64,000 nucleotides of DNA from Gilvimarinus polysaccharolyticus (lineage in GTDB: Bacteria > Pseudomonadota > Gammaproteobacteria > Pseudomonadales > Cellvibrionaceae): the NCBI RefSeq assembly GCF_001187555.1, contig NZ_LFIJ01000002.1:683920-747919 (forward strand). Reading direction: 5' to 3'. Made by a program: the position numbers and the translations under genes. Positions 16,733 through 25,113 of this stretch are shown in pieces; position 1 is the first letter of the stretch; the number at the start of each line of letters is the position of its first letter. The notes beneath the pieces were generated by a model, which saw only the letters and a program-made list of their open reading frames with translations, was not told where the DNA came from and did not search any database.

Positions 16733-17335
16733 TTATTGACGAATACCTTCGATATGCAGTTTAAGCTCAACGGTTTGTGATGCTGGGCCTAAATCTTTGG
16801 TGATACCAAAGTCTTTCATTAAGAATTCAGCTTCGCCTTCAAAACCGACCCGGTAACCGCCCCAAGGGTCTTTACCTTCGCCAACTTTTTCGACTTCGAT
16901 GGTGATTTCTTTAGTAACACCGTGCAGAGTTAAGTCGCCGACGATATCAAATTCTTCGCCGTTGTCATCTATGTTGCTAATGCTTTTACTGACAAAAGTA
17001 GCTTCTGGAAATTTATCTACCGCTAAAAAGTCGTTACCGCGCAGGTGTTTATCTCGCTCGGCGTGGTTGCTGTCGACACTGGTGGTGTCGATGGTGACGT
17101 TGATGCTGCTGGCGGCAAGGTTTTCGGCATCGTAGCTAAAGTTGCCGCTAAAGTTATTAAAACGCCCTAGCAGCCAGCTGTAACCTAAATGTTGCACCTG
17201 AAAGTTAATAGAAGCGTGAGCGCCTTTAGTGTCGATCACGTAATCGGCAGCCATGCTAGAGCTGGCAGCAACGGCACTGCTTGCGAGTATGACGCCGGCC
17301 AGTGTTTTCTTTATCCAACCATTTGCTACGTTCAT
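16733..17335 (-). CDS. yceI: YceI-family periplasmic lipocalin-like protein
   Basis: The 200-residue product has a signal peptide (LAGVILASSAVAASSSMAAD, cleavage near residue 29) and the whole YceI fold: YVIDTKGAHASINFQVQHLG at the start of the barrel, SINVTIDTTSVDSNHAERDKHLR in the middle and TLHGVTKEITIEV later. YceI proteins are beta-barrels that bind isoprenoid or other hydrophobic ligands in the periplasm. Length is typical (about 190-200). It follows a cytochrome b561 gene by 26 bp on the same strand, the common yceJ-yceI pairing, which suggests a quinone- or lipid-related redox role. Confidence 0.94.
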   Translation of the reverse strand: MNVANGWIKKTLAGVILASSAVAASSSMAADYVIDTKGAHASINFQVQHLGYSWLLGRFNNFSGNFSYDAENLAASSINVTIDTTSVDSNHAERDKHLRGNDFLAVDKFPEATFVSKSISNIDDNGEEFDIVGDLTLHGVTKEITIEVEKVGEGKDPWGGYRVGFEGEAEFLMKDFGITKDLGPASQTVELKLHIEGIRQ

Positions 17336-17361
17336 GGTGTACTCCTTGAGTTTTAACAGAA

Positions 17362-17925
17362 TTACGGTGAGTCTGTTTTTGCGACGGGTTTAAGCATCCG
17401 CAGTAAGGTGCGGTCGCGATAAATAAAATGATGTACCAGTGCGGCCAAGCCATGCAGTGCTGCAAAGATAACAATAAGCCAGCCAAATATACGATGTACA
17501 AAGCCGGCGATATCCACTTGCGCGGCATTGATTTGTAAAAATACCGGAAAGGTTAACCAACCGAACAGCTCTGGACCTTTGCCCTCGGCACTGGTTACAA
17601 GATAACCGGTTAATAGCAGCGTTAATAGCAGTGAATATAAGACGATCTTTAAAGCCGCCGCGGCTCTTAGCTGCCATTTGTTTTGCCTCGCCAGTGCGAC
17701 AGGCTTGGGGTTACATAAACGCCAGAGTAAACGCGCTAGTGTTACCAGCAAAAGCAGCAGGCCAATACTGACGTGTAGAGTCGGACCTTTGTGATACCAA
17801 GGGTCGTAGTAGCCAAGGTCGACCATATAAATACCAAGGCCAAACAAAAATACGATAGCCAGTGCGCTAAGCCAGTGTATGGCAATACTAATAAAGCCAA
17901 AACCTGCGCGTGTGTCTTTTAACAT
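17362..17925 (-). CDS. Cytochrome b561 family protein (YceJ-like)
   Basis: This 187-residue inner-membrane protein has four hydrophobic segments and histidines placed for two b-type hemes: IAIHWLSALAIV (about 14), HVSIGLLLLLVTLARLLW (about 50), and FVHRIFGWLIVIFAALHGLAALVHHF (about 142-168). Cytochrome b561 proteins move electrons between the quinone pool and periplasmic partners such as superoxide. ATG at 17925 gives the usual KDTRAGFGFISIAIHWL N-terminus. It forms an operon with yceI directly downstream, ended by the strong terminator at 16686. Confidence 0.9.
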   Translation of the reverse strand: MLKDTRAGFGFISIAIHWLSALAIVFLFGLGIYMVDLGYYDPWYHKGPTLHVSIGLLLLLVTLARLLWRLCNPKPVALARQNKWQLRAAAALKIVLYSLLLTLLLTGYLVTSAEGKGPELFGWLTFPVFLQINAAQVDIAGFVHRIFGWLIVIFAALHGLAALVHHFIYRDRTLLRMLKPVAKTDSP

Positions 17926-18062
17926 GAGTCCGATTCCGTTTGCCGGCGTTATTGTTTGCAGTGCTAGGCTAGCAAAGCCGCTGTCGGCGCATGGTTAAGA
18001 ATTGTCAGAGGTTTGCTGCAAGTGCCCAAAATAGTCGCTTTAGTTGATAAATTTTACAATTC

Positions 18063-18464
18063 TTAGTCGCGCGGCACTGGTCGGGTGCGGCCGTTGTCAT
18101 CAATAGCAACATAGACAAACTCGCCCTCGGTGACTTTAGCCACCTCACCAGTGCGGGCTATTTTGATCCACACTTCGATAGTGATGTGAATAGAGCTGCG
18201 GCCCACGTCAGTGGCATCGGCATAAACACTGACCGTAGCGCCCACGGGTACCGGGCGTAAAAATGCCATATTACCTACGGCTACGGTAGTGATCCGGCCA
18301 CGGGCAATTTGCTGCGCCAAGATGGCGCCGCCAATGTCCATTTGTGACATCAGCCAACCACCAAAGATATCGCCGTAAGGGTTGGTGTCGGCAGGCATAG
18401 AAAGCGTTTGCAGTGTTAGCTCGCCGTTGGGAGTCGGATTAATGTCAAGACCGTGCATGGCCAT
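18063..18464 (-). CDS. yciA: Acyl-CoA thioesterase, YciA type
   Basis: YciA is a hot-dog-fold hydrolase that cleaves acyl-CoA thioesters in the cytoplasm. The family signature is visible: MPADTNPYGDIFGGWLMSQMDIGGAI, with the catalytic Asp and Gly of the hot-dog helix, followed by VAVGNMAFLRPVPVGATVSVYA and the strand-rich C-terminus. I place the start at ATG 18464, behind AAGG about 10 bases upstream; the longer frame begins at TTG 18515 and adds a poorly conserved-looking stretch. At 133 residues it matches the usual length. Confidence 0.9.
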   Translation of the reverse strand: MAMHGLDINPTPNGELTLQTLSMPADTNPYGDIFGGWLMSQMDIGGAILAQQIARGRITTVAVGNMAFLRPVPVGATVSVYADATDVGRSSIHITIEVWIKIARTGEVAKVTEGEFVYVAIDDNGRTRPVPRD

Positions 18465-18693
18465 AGTAGGGTTACCTTGTGTCCTATGTGCGTTATTAAT
18501 GGTGGCAAAAGCCAAGTGCTAAATATAGCAGAGACGCCCTGATTATTGTGTGAAGTAAAGTACAGCCAAGCAAGAAATAAGGTTGGTTGGTGCTTGGCGG
18601 CTCCAGTCAGCTCATCTGTGCCTAATTTTACGGCCTGTTAGATCGCCGGTGGCTACGCAGCATATGCGCTGCCTGACATTTCGCGATGCGGTT

Positions 18694-20085
18694 TTAGCGC
18701 ATAACCGATGGCAACCAAGTCACCAGTGCCGGCCAGATCGCCAGCGCTGCCAGTAAACACAATTGCAGGGCGATAAACGGTGCAACCCCGCGATAAATAT
18801 CGGCGGTGGCGACGGAATCGGGTGCTACACCGCGCAGATAAAACAGCGCAAAGCCAAATGGCGGTGTTAAAAAGGACGTTTGCAGGTTGATGGCGATCAT
18901 AATGCCGAGCCAGATAGGATCGATCCCCATGGCCAGTAGCACTGGCCCGACAATAGGCACCACCACAAAAGTGATCTCGATAAAGTCGAGAATAAAACCC
19001 AGCAAGAAGATCACCAGCATCACCACCAGCAGCGCGCCTATGTGCCCACCGGGTAAGCTATTAAACAGGGTGTGGATTAACTCTTCACCGCCAAAGCCGC
19101 GAAACACCAATGAGAATAACGATGCACCCAGTAAGATGGTAAAGATCATAGCGCTGATACGGGTGGTTGAGCGCAATACATCGATCAACCGTTCCCGCGA
19201 CAGCAAGCGCTGGCTGGCGGCTAAGATTAATGCGCCCATGGCACCAACCCCAGCCGCCTCGGTAGCGGTGGCAATACCGCTAAGAATCGAGCCTAACACC
19301 AGAGTAATTAGTACCAGTACCGGTACCAGCGATAACCATAAGCGGCCGCCGGTTAGCTCGCTGGGCTGCTCAGAATCATGGTTTGCATCACTGGGTAAGC
19401 TAGGCGCTTTGTCGGGCGAAAGCCGAGCAACCACTAATAGATAAGTGATGTATAACACGACTAACAGCAGACCTGGGATGACCGCACCGACAAATAAGTC
19501 GCCCACAGAGACAGTTTGTAAATTGAGTACCCCAAGGCGCAATTGCGCTTGCTGATAGGCGTTGGACAGCACATCGCCCAGCAGCACTAATGCGATAGAC
19601 GGCGGAATAATTTGCCCTAAGGTGCCGGTGGCGCAGATGGTGCCGGTGGCTAGCGACGGATGGTAGCCGTGGCGCAGCATCGTCGGTAGTGATATTAAAC
19701 CCATAGTGACAACGGTGGCGCCGACGATACCGGTACTGGCTGCAAGCAGCGCGCCGACCAAAATAACCGATAACCCTAGCCCGCCTGGCAAGCGGCCGCA
19801 GGCGCGTGCCATATTGCTTAACAGCGTTTCGGCTAGGCGGGATTTCTCCAGCATAACCCCCATAAACACAAATAACGGCACCGCCACCAAGGTGTAGTTG
19901 TTCATGATGCCGTAAATACGGCTGGGAAAGGTTTGCAGTAAAGATGGCTCAAATACGCCGGCGATAATGCCGCCGCCGGCAAACAGCAGTGCCATACCGG
20001 CCAAGGTAAAAGCGACGGGGTAGCCCAGCATTAAGGCTAGGCAAACGGCGGTGAACATCCACAGGGGTAAAAACTCAATCAACAT
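18694..20085 (-). CDS. dctM: TRAP transporter large permease (DctM)
   Basis: DctM is the 12-TM elevator-type subunit that moves substrate with sodium. The 463-residue product is hydrophobic throughout and keeps family motifs: YPVAFTLAGMALLF at the start, GIVGATVVTMGLISLPTMLRHGYHPSLATGTICATGTLGQIIPPS in pieces around 120-165, and GFILDFIEITFVVVPIVGP and LQTSFLTPPFGFALFYLRG in the C-terminal half. It is rather long, with a hydrophilic loop (SPDKAPSLPSDANHDSEQPS) near residue 225. It overlaps dctQ by 11 bp, so the two are coupled. No receptor gene is adjacent; the only DctP in the window is at 6585. Confidence 0.93.
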   Translation of the reverse strand: MLIEFLPLWMFTAVCLALMLGYPVAFTLAGMALLFAGGGIIAGVFEPSLLQTFPSRIYGIMNNYTLVAVPLFVFMGVMLEKSRLAETLLSNMARACGRLPGGLGLSVILVGALLAASTGIVGATVVTMGLISLPTMLRHGYHPSLATGTICATGTLGQIIPPSIALVLLGDVLSNAYQQAQLRLGVLNLQTVSVGDLFVGAVIPGLLLVVLYITYLLVVARLSPDKAPSLPSDANHDSEQPSELTGGRLWLSLVPVLVLITLVLGSILSGIATATEAAGVGAMGALILAASQRLLSRERLIDVLRSTTRISAMIFTILLGASLFSLVFRGFGGEELIHTLFNSLPGGHIGALLVVMLVIFLLGFILDFIEITFVVVPIVGPVLLAMGIDPIWLGIMIAINLQTSFLTPPFGFALFYLRGVAPDSVATADIYRGVAPFIALQLCLLAALAIWPALVTWLPSVMR

Positions 20086-20659
20086 GATTGGCTCCGGTGT
20101 GGTGTTGGTTATTTATTGGCGCCGCGCTTGTTAGCATCCAGCTTGCTCGCAATAGTTCGGCCAAGGCTGCCAAGGTTAAAGAGACGGCAAATACCAGCAC
20201 TAAAGATTTTAGTAAGTAAACATAGGCAAGCCCGCCGGCATCGGTCGAGCGCTCGGTTACGTGCCACGAGCCCGCGACAAAGTCGAGGCTGATCCAGCCG
20301 ACAAAAATTGCAAAGGGCAAAGTAAAAACAAGCGTGCCTATGGCGTCAACCCAGGCTTGAGTTCGCCTAGTAAAGCGTCGGTAAAACACATCGACTCGTA
20401 CCTGTGCGCCGTGTTTGAGGGCGTACCCTGCGCCCAGTAAAAATACCGCCGCATGCATATAGGTGACGGACTCTTGCAGGCCGATAGAGCCGGTGTCAAA
20501 CAGTCGCCGCAGTACCACGACGGCCACTGTGGCGATCACCATAATCAGTGTTAACCAAGCGGTGGCGCGACCGGTGAATTCGGTAATTGCATCAAGTGCT
20601 AGCAACAAGCGCGGGGGTGCGCCGGTCAAGGGGTTAACGGGAGCGATAGGTGTACTCAT
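20075..20659 (-). CDS. dctQ: TRAP transporter small permease (DctQ)
   Basis: DctQ is the four-TM scaffold subunit that pairs with DctM. Hydrophobic segments lie at about 32-55, 68-90, 110-135 and 155-180 of the product, with the usual QESVTYMHAAVFLLGAGYALKHG and VRVDVFYRRFTRRTQAWVD segment after the second. The start is unsure: ATG 20659 and ATG 20686 are both plausible and neither has a good ribosome-binding site; the longest frame begins at TTG 20722 and is unlikely. The 3' end overlaps dctM by 11 bp. Confidence 0.88.
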   Translation of the reverse strand: MSTPIAPVNPLTGAPPRLLLALDAITEFTGRATAWLTLIMVIATVAVVVLRRLFDTGSIGLQESVTYMHAAVFLLGAGYALKHGAQVRVDVFYRRFTRRTQAWVDAIGTLVFTLPFAIFVGWISLDFVAGSWHVTERSTDAGGLAYVYLLKSLVLVFAVSLTLAALAELLRASWMLTSAAPINNQHHTGANHVD

Positions 20660-20753
20660 GGCGTCCGGGCGCACAATTTGCGCCATCGTTATTATTGTTT
20701 CAGTGTGATCTGCCAGCAGCAACGCTGCTGGCTAATGGGGGGCATTATACCGT

Positions 20754-22034
20754 TTATTGCGGCTGTTGTAGTTTTTGCAGCTGAGCTTGAGCCGCTTGGC
20801 CGATTTCGCCCCCGCCCTGGACGGCTTGCTGAAAGTAAGCAACGGCTTTTTGCTTATCGCCTTTTTGCAGCGCGTATTCACCTAAATAGAAGCTGGCAAT
20901 TTGGGTGGGCAGCAGTTGCATGCTCTTGTCTAAATCGCTGGCCGAAGCATCGGGTTTATCGAGCTGACGATACGCTAAAGCGCGATATATATAAGGACGA
21001 AAGTACTCAGGATTAGCCGCAATCGACTTGCTAAAAGCTTGCTCCGAGCCGGCAAAGTCTTTCTCATTGGCTGCGATACGGCCTTTTAGCTCCCAAAACA
21101 GATTCTCTTTGGGCTGCTTGGCAAGAGCGCGATCGGTGAGTTGCTTGGCCTCGGCGACGTTTTCTGCGCTAAGTGCTTGTAACGCTTTTTGATAGTCGGC
21201 GTAAGCGCTCTGATCGCTTTTAAGCTGGGCGATGGCACGCTGGTACTCGGTTTTGTTGCGCGCGCCGCCGGGGCGTTGTGCGGCCAGTTTTTTGTTGATT
21301 TCGACCCGCTGTTGCGAGGGAGGGTGGCTGGCAAAAAAGCTTTCCATCCAATTCGCTTGCTGTCCCTCAGAGAGCTTAACGAAGGTCTTTTGCAGTTCAA
21401 CCGCACCTTGTGGGTCGTAACCGGCACGCACCATATATTCAATGCCGTATTGGTCTGACTCCAGCTCTTGATCGCGGCCGTAACGTGCCTGCCATGCTTG
21501 GGCGCCTACGCCCAGCGCGCCTACCGCAAGTCCTGCGGTTTGTTGATCTTGGCTGGCCAGCGCTACCCCAGCGGCCATAAGGCCGGCGTTAAGCAGTGTG
21601 CCTTGGGTTTGTTGTTTAGCACCGTGGCGAGCCGCCGCGTGGACGATTTCATGGCCCAGTACCGCAGCCAGTTCAGCTTCATCGCCCAGCAACACTAACA
21701 GCCCGCGGTTAATGGCGATCTTGCCGCCGGGCAGTGCCCAGGCGTTGGGTACATCGTTGTTTAATACCACAAACTCGTAAGGTAGCTCGCGTCGGTCGCT
21801 TACGGCTGCCAGTTTTTGCCCAACTTTGTTAACGTATACGTTTAGATCTGGGTCGACCACATAGCGGCCTCCTTGCGACTGCTGGCTGGGCGTGTACTGC
21901 TGCGCACCAAGGGCAACCTCTTGCGCGGGCGACATCAGCGACAGCTCATTTTGACCGGTTACCGGATTGACGCTGCAGCCGGTCGTTAGGATTGCCAGAG
22001 ATGCCAGCAGGGCGAGTTGTATCCAATACTTCAC
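20754..22034 (-). CDS. M48-family metalloprotease with TPR domain (BepA-like)
   Basis: The product has a lipoprotein-like leader ending in ILTTGC (Cys about residue 20), then a zinc metalloprotease domain with GHEIVHAAARHG (HExxH near residue 130) and a third ligand in ELESDQYGIEYM. From about residue 260 there are TPR helices (ALSAENVAEAKQLTDRALAK and related). This matches BepA/LoiP-like envelope proteases that survey outer-membrane protein assembly. I chose GTG 22034 because GGAGG lies 5 bases upstream; the TTG four codons earlier includes that ribosome-binding site. The lipobox is imperfect (Thr at -3), so lipidation is not certain. Confidence 0.88.
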   Translation of the reverse strand: MKYWIQLALLASLAILTTGCSVNPVTGQNELSLMSPAQEVALGAQQYTPSQQSQGGRYVVDPDLNVYVNKVGQKLAAVSDRRELPYEFVVLNNDVPNAWALPGGKIAINRGLLVLLGDEAELAAVLGHEIVHAAARHGAKQQTQGTLLNAGLMAAGVALASQDQQTAGLAVGALGVGAQAWQARYGRDQELESDQYGIEYMVRAGYDPQGAVELQKTFVKLSEGQQANWMESFFASHPPSQQRVEINKKLAAQRPGGARNKTEYQRAIAQLKSDQSAYADYQKALQALSAENVAEAKQLTDRALAKQPKENLFWELKGRIAANEKDFAGSEQAFSKSIAANPEYFRPYIYRALAYRQLDKPDASASDLDKSMQLLPTQIASFYLGEYALQKGDKQKAVAYFQQAVQGGGEIGQAAQAQLQKLQQPQ

Positions 22035-22156
22035 AGATGCCTCCAATTATTATGCGGCGAGCTTTAAGGGTATTTCTGTTGATCTGCCGGCTATGATCGC
22101 ACGGTGATCGTGTTTTGGTGGTTATAATGTCACAAATTTAACCCAACGAGGTATTC

Positions 22157-22633
22157 ATGCAAACACTTCAGGCGGTCGAGCTGTTTGCCGGCTTGCGTCC
22201 CGATGGCCAACCGATGGTCGAGCGTATCCCGGTAAAAGTGCTGGACGATAACTCGGTACAATTAGTGCGCTCACCGGCCTTTATTAAAGGTATTGCCAGC
22301 GGCGATGTGATTCGTTGTGAGCCGGATAAGCGTGAGTTTGAGATTTTAACCCACAGTGGCAATGTTGCTGTGCAAGTATTTTGCAAAGGCGATATTCAGG
22401 CGCTGGCCGATCAACTGAGCGGACCGGTGGCTAAGCTGGGCGGCGATTTAGACATCGAAACGCCGCGGATGCTGGTGTACACACTGCACGTGAGCTGTGG
22501 TTTTACAGAGATAGAGGCGGTTTTTAACGCGATCAATAGCGATGATAACGCTTGGCAGTACGGCAACGTCTACGACCCCGCCGACGGCACCACCCCATTA
22601 AATTGGTGGTTGGACATCCTCAAGCCCGAGTAG
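22157..22633 (+). CDS. DUF4265-like conserved protein
   Basis: The 158-residue cytoplasmic protein looks like the DUF4265 family, whose function is unknown. Visible traits are an N-terminal beta-rich half (LQAVELFAGLRPDGQPMVERIPVKVLDDNSVQLVRSP in parts), a GIASGDVIRCEP turn that looks like a small barrel, and a ferredoxin-like C-terminal half (LVYTLHVSCGFTEIEAVFNAI) ending in an aromatic WWLDILKPE. ATG 22157 follows ACGAGG. It is divergent from the M48 protease and 36 bp ahead of yaaA, so it could share a transcript with yaaA. Confidence 0.7.
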   Translation: MQTLQAVELFAGLRPDGQPMVERIPVKVLDDNSVQLVRSPAFIKGIASGDVIRCEPDKREFEILTHSGNVAVQVFCKGDIQALADQLSGPVAKLGGDLDIETPRMLVYTLHVSCGFTEIEAVFNAINSDDNAWQYGNVYDPADGTTPLNWWLDILKPE

Positions 22634-22669
22634 CTCGGTGATAACCCCAGATCGATAAAGGTGCCCTGT

Positions 22670-23443
22670 ATGTTAATGCTGATCTCCCCAGCGAAGACGC
22701 TGGATTTTGAATCCACTCCGGTGACTGAGACACACACCGAGAGCGATTTTTTAACCGACTCGCAGGTGTTGATCAACGAGTTAAAAGCCCTGTCGCCAGC
22801 CGATATATCGGGCTTGATGCATATCTCTGACAAGCTCGGAGTGTTGAACTTTGATCGCTTTCAGGCATGGCAAACCCCTTTTAAGCCGAGTAATGCAAAG
22901 CAAGCGGTATTGGCGTTTCAGGGCGACGTATATACAGGCATGGCGGCCGACACCTTTAGCGCGCGCGATTTTGCCTTTGCGCAAAAGCATTTGCGTATTC
23001 TCTCGGGCTTGTATGGCTTGCTGCGGCCGCTGGATTTGATTCAGCCCTATCGTCTAGAAATGGGTACCAAGTTTAACAATAGTCGCGGTGCCAACCTCTA
23101 TCAGTTTTGGGGCGATCAGCTGACCTGCGCGGTTAACCAGCAATTGGCGGCGGTTAACAGCACCAGTTTGGTTAACTTGGCCTCTAATGAGTACTTTAAA
23201 GCCATTAAACCAAAACAGTTGAGCGGTGAGGTGATTACCCCGATCTTTAAAGATTGGAAAAACGGCCAATATAAAATTATTAGCTTTTATGCGAAAAAGG
23301 CCCGTGGCTTAATGAGCGCGTATGCCATTAAGAATCGTCTAACATCGGCCGAAGACCTAAAAAGCTTTGACGTTGATGGCTACGGTTTTGTACAAGAGCT
23401 ATCGTCTGAACGCGATTGGGTGTTTACTCGCAAGGTAGATTAA
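22670..23443 (+). CDS. yaaA: Peroxide stress protein YaaA
   Basis: YaaA lowers intracellular free iron and so limits Fenton damage during hydrogen peroxide stress; the fold binds DNA. The product starts [14 protein letters not shown] and contains [47 protein letters not shown] and [13 protein letters not shown], all hallmarks of the family (DUF328). I use ATG 22670 with AAGG about 9 bases upstream; an in-frame GTG at 22661 is unlikely. Length (257) is normal. In Escherichia coli the gene is OxyR-controlled; I did not identify an OxyR site here. Confidence 0.95.
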   Translation: MLMLISPAKTLDFESTPVTETHTESDFLTDSQVLINELKALSPADISGLMHISDKLGVLNFDRFQAWQTPFKPSNAKQAVLAFQGDVYTGMAADTFSARDFAFAQKHLRILSGLYGLLRPLDLIQPYRLEMGTKFNNSRGANLYQFWGDQLTCAVNQQLAAVNSTSLVNLASNEYFKAIKPKQLSGEVITPIFKDWKNGQYKIISFYAKKARGLMSAYAIKNRLTSAEDLKSFDVDGYGFVQELSSERDWVFTRKVD

Positions 23444-23513
23444 CGCTAATTGCCTATTCACTTGGGCACGCCATAAGCTACTGTGTAAAGACGGCAATAT
23501 AAAGGAGTGCTCT

Positions 23514-24341
23514 ATGGCATTACGCATACTGGTGGTCGATGACGCCAGCTTTATCCGCGACATGGTCAAAAAACACCTGCGCGAGCAACTGCCCGGTGTT
23601 GAGGTGTTTGAGGCCCCCGATGGCAACCGTGCACTTGCCCAGCTTAAAATACAGACCATGGATTTGGTGCTGTCAGATTGGGAAATGCCCAATATGAACG
23701 GCGCAGAGCTGCTCGCCAGTATCCGCGGCGACGAGCGCTATAAAAGCACACCGTTTATTATGATCTCTAGTCGTGGCGACCGCAGTCACGTTATCAAAGC
23801 CGTACAAGCGGGAGTATCGGATTATTTAAGCAAGCCATTTACCCCCGATGAGCTGATCGCTAAAGTCACCAAACAGTTAAAAAAAATCGACAAATTGCCT
23901 GCCCCTCCGGGTTCGGGTGGTGCCGATCGTGGGGGTGTTGCGCGCATGGCCAACGCCTCGGTTGATGTGCTAACAGCGGGCTTTGGTGCCGCACCCAAAG
24001 CGGCACCGGCAGCGGTCGAAAAAGCGCCTAAATCGGTCAAAAATAAACTGAAGGCGCAGCTGCGCTTTGACAGTAATCAGGCCCCTGTGGGTTGCATTGT
24101 GCGCGAGATATCACTGCAAGCGTTTAGCGCGCTGGTCGCTCGCGACAGCCATGTACCGGCCTTGTTTGACCAAGTGGTATTAGATGTTGGCAATGACACT
24201 GAGCACCTCCAGCTTAATGCCTATGTTCACTCTTTACAGGCGGCCGAATCGCGTCCAGAAAGCCGAGCGGTGAAAGTGGTATTGCGCTTTGTCGATACCG
24301 AGGCAAGTAAGTTTGAATTGTTATCACGGCTTATTAGTTAA
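23514..24341 (+). CDS. Response regulator with degenerate PilZ-like C-terminal domain
   Basis: Residues 1-125 form a CheY-type receiver with the acidic pair Asp9-Asp10, phospho-acceptor Asp55 (LVLSDWEMPNMNG), Ser85 and Lys107 (YLSKPF). A Pro/Ala-rich linker (about 130-175) leads to a beta-rich C-terminal domain beginning KAQLRFDSNQAPVGCIVREISLQAFSALV. This resembles a PilZ domain but lacks the clear RxxxR and D/NxSxxG motifs that bind cyclic di-GMP, so ligand binding is doubtful. A similar arrangement occurs in regulators of motility and chemotaxis. ATG 23514 has AAGGAG upstream. No partner kinase is adjacent. Confidence 0.82.
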   Translation: MALRILVVDDASFIRDMVKKHLREQLPGVEVFEAPDGNRALAQLKIQTMDLVLSDWEMPNMNGAELLASIRGDERYKSTPFIMISSRGDRSHVIKAVQAGVSDYLSKPFTPDELIAKVTKQLKKIDKLPAPPGSGGADRGGVARMANASVDVLTAGFGAAPKAAPAAVEKAPKSVKNKLKAQLRFDSNQAPVGCIVREISLQAFSALVARDSHVPALFDQVVLDVGNDTEHLQLNAYVHSLQAAESRPESRAVKVVLRFVDTEASKFELLSRLIS

Positions 24342-24388
24342 TGTGTGCGCAAGGGATTTAGGTTAACCGAAACTATTATGGATCGACA

Positions 24389-24874
24389 ATGAAGCACCCT
24401 ACCTCTATCGATGATAGTGCATTGCTTGCGCGTTGCCTTGAGCTTGCTTGCGAGTCTGCCAGTAGTGGCGGTGGCCCGTTTAGTGCGCTAGTAGTGAAAG
24501 AGGGTGAAATTATTGCCGAGGCTTGCAACAGCGTGACGCGCGATCGCGACCCCACGGCTCACGCCGAGGTGGCCGTTATTCGTAAGGCTTGCCAGATACT
24601 GGATGATCATCAATTAACGGGCTGTACGATTTACGCCAGCTGCGAGCCCTGCCCTATGTGTTTGGGCGCTATTTATTGGGCCCGTGCCGATAAAGTTATT
24701 TTTGCTGCCAGTCGTGAGCAAGCATCAAAAGCCGGGTTTGATGATTCCCTGGTGTATCGCGAAGTTAATATCCCAGGCCCCGAACGGCAGATACCTTTTT
24801 ACCATTTAGCGCTTAGCAATGCCGAGGCGCCGTTTCAGCAGTGGCAAGAATTTTCCGAGCGGCACTGTTACTAA
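24389..24874 (+). CDS. guaD: Guanine deaminase (GuaD type)
   Basis: The 161-residue product belongs to the cytidine-deaminase-like zinc enzymes. The zinc site is HAE (58-60) plus CEPCPMC (Cys88 and Cys91). The C-terminal part (WARADKVIFAASREQASKAGFDDSLVYREV and later IPFYHL then FQQWQEF) matches the domain-swapped guanine deaminase of Bacillus better than tRNA deaminase TadA, which is the main alternative. Guanine deaminase converts guanine to xanthine in purine salvage. ATG 24389 is the natural start. It stands alone on the plus strand. Confidence 0.85.
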   Translation: MKHPTSIDDSALLARCLELACESASSGGGPFSALVVKEGEIIAEACNSVTRDRDPTAHAEVAVIRKACQILDDHQLTGCTIYASCEPCPMCLGAIYWARADKVIFAASREQASKAGFDDSLVYREVNIPGPERQIPFYHLALSNAEAPFQQWQEFSERHCY

Positions 24875-25113
24875 TAAATTCATTTAGCTCTCCCTGACAT
24901 ACTCTTTCGGTTTACTAATGTTGCCGCTGTCCCGCGCTTGAAATAGCGTGATTTCAGTATGGCCGTCCAGCCGAATGAGGTTGCGGAATTTGAAGGACAT
25001 CAGCTCATATTCTTGAGCAACGTAAACAATTGTATAAATTAACCACTACCAAGTGTGCATGGGTAGAATACATACTCATCAACTCTTTATTTTTAAACAT
25101 TAGTGTTCTCGAT

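Noticed and set aside
18887-19444. A 185-codon plus-strand frame opposite dctM
   Set aside because: Ser/Thr/Pro/Ile-rich antisense of a membrane protein gene, a typical shadow frame.
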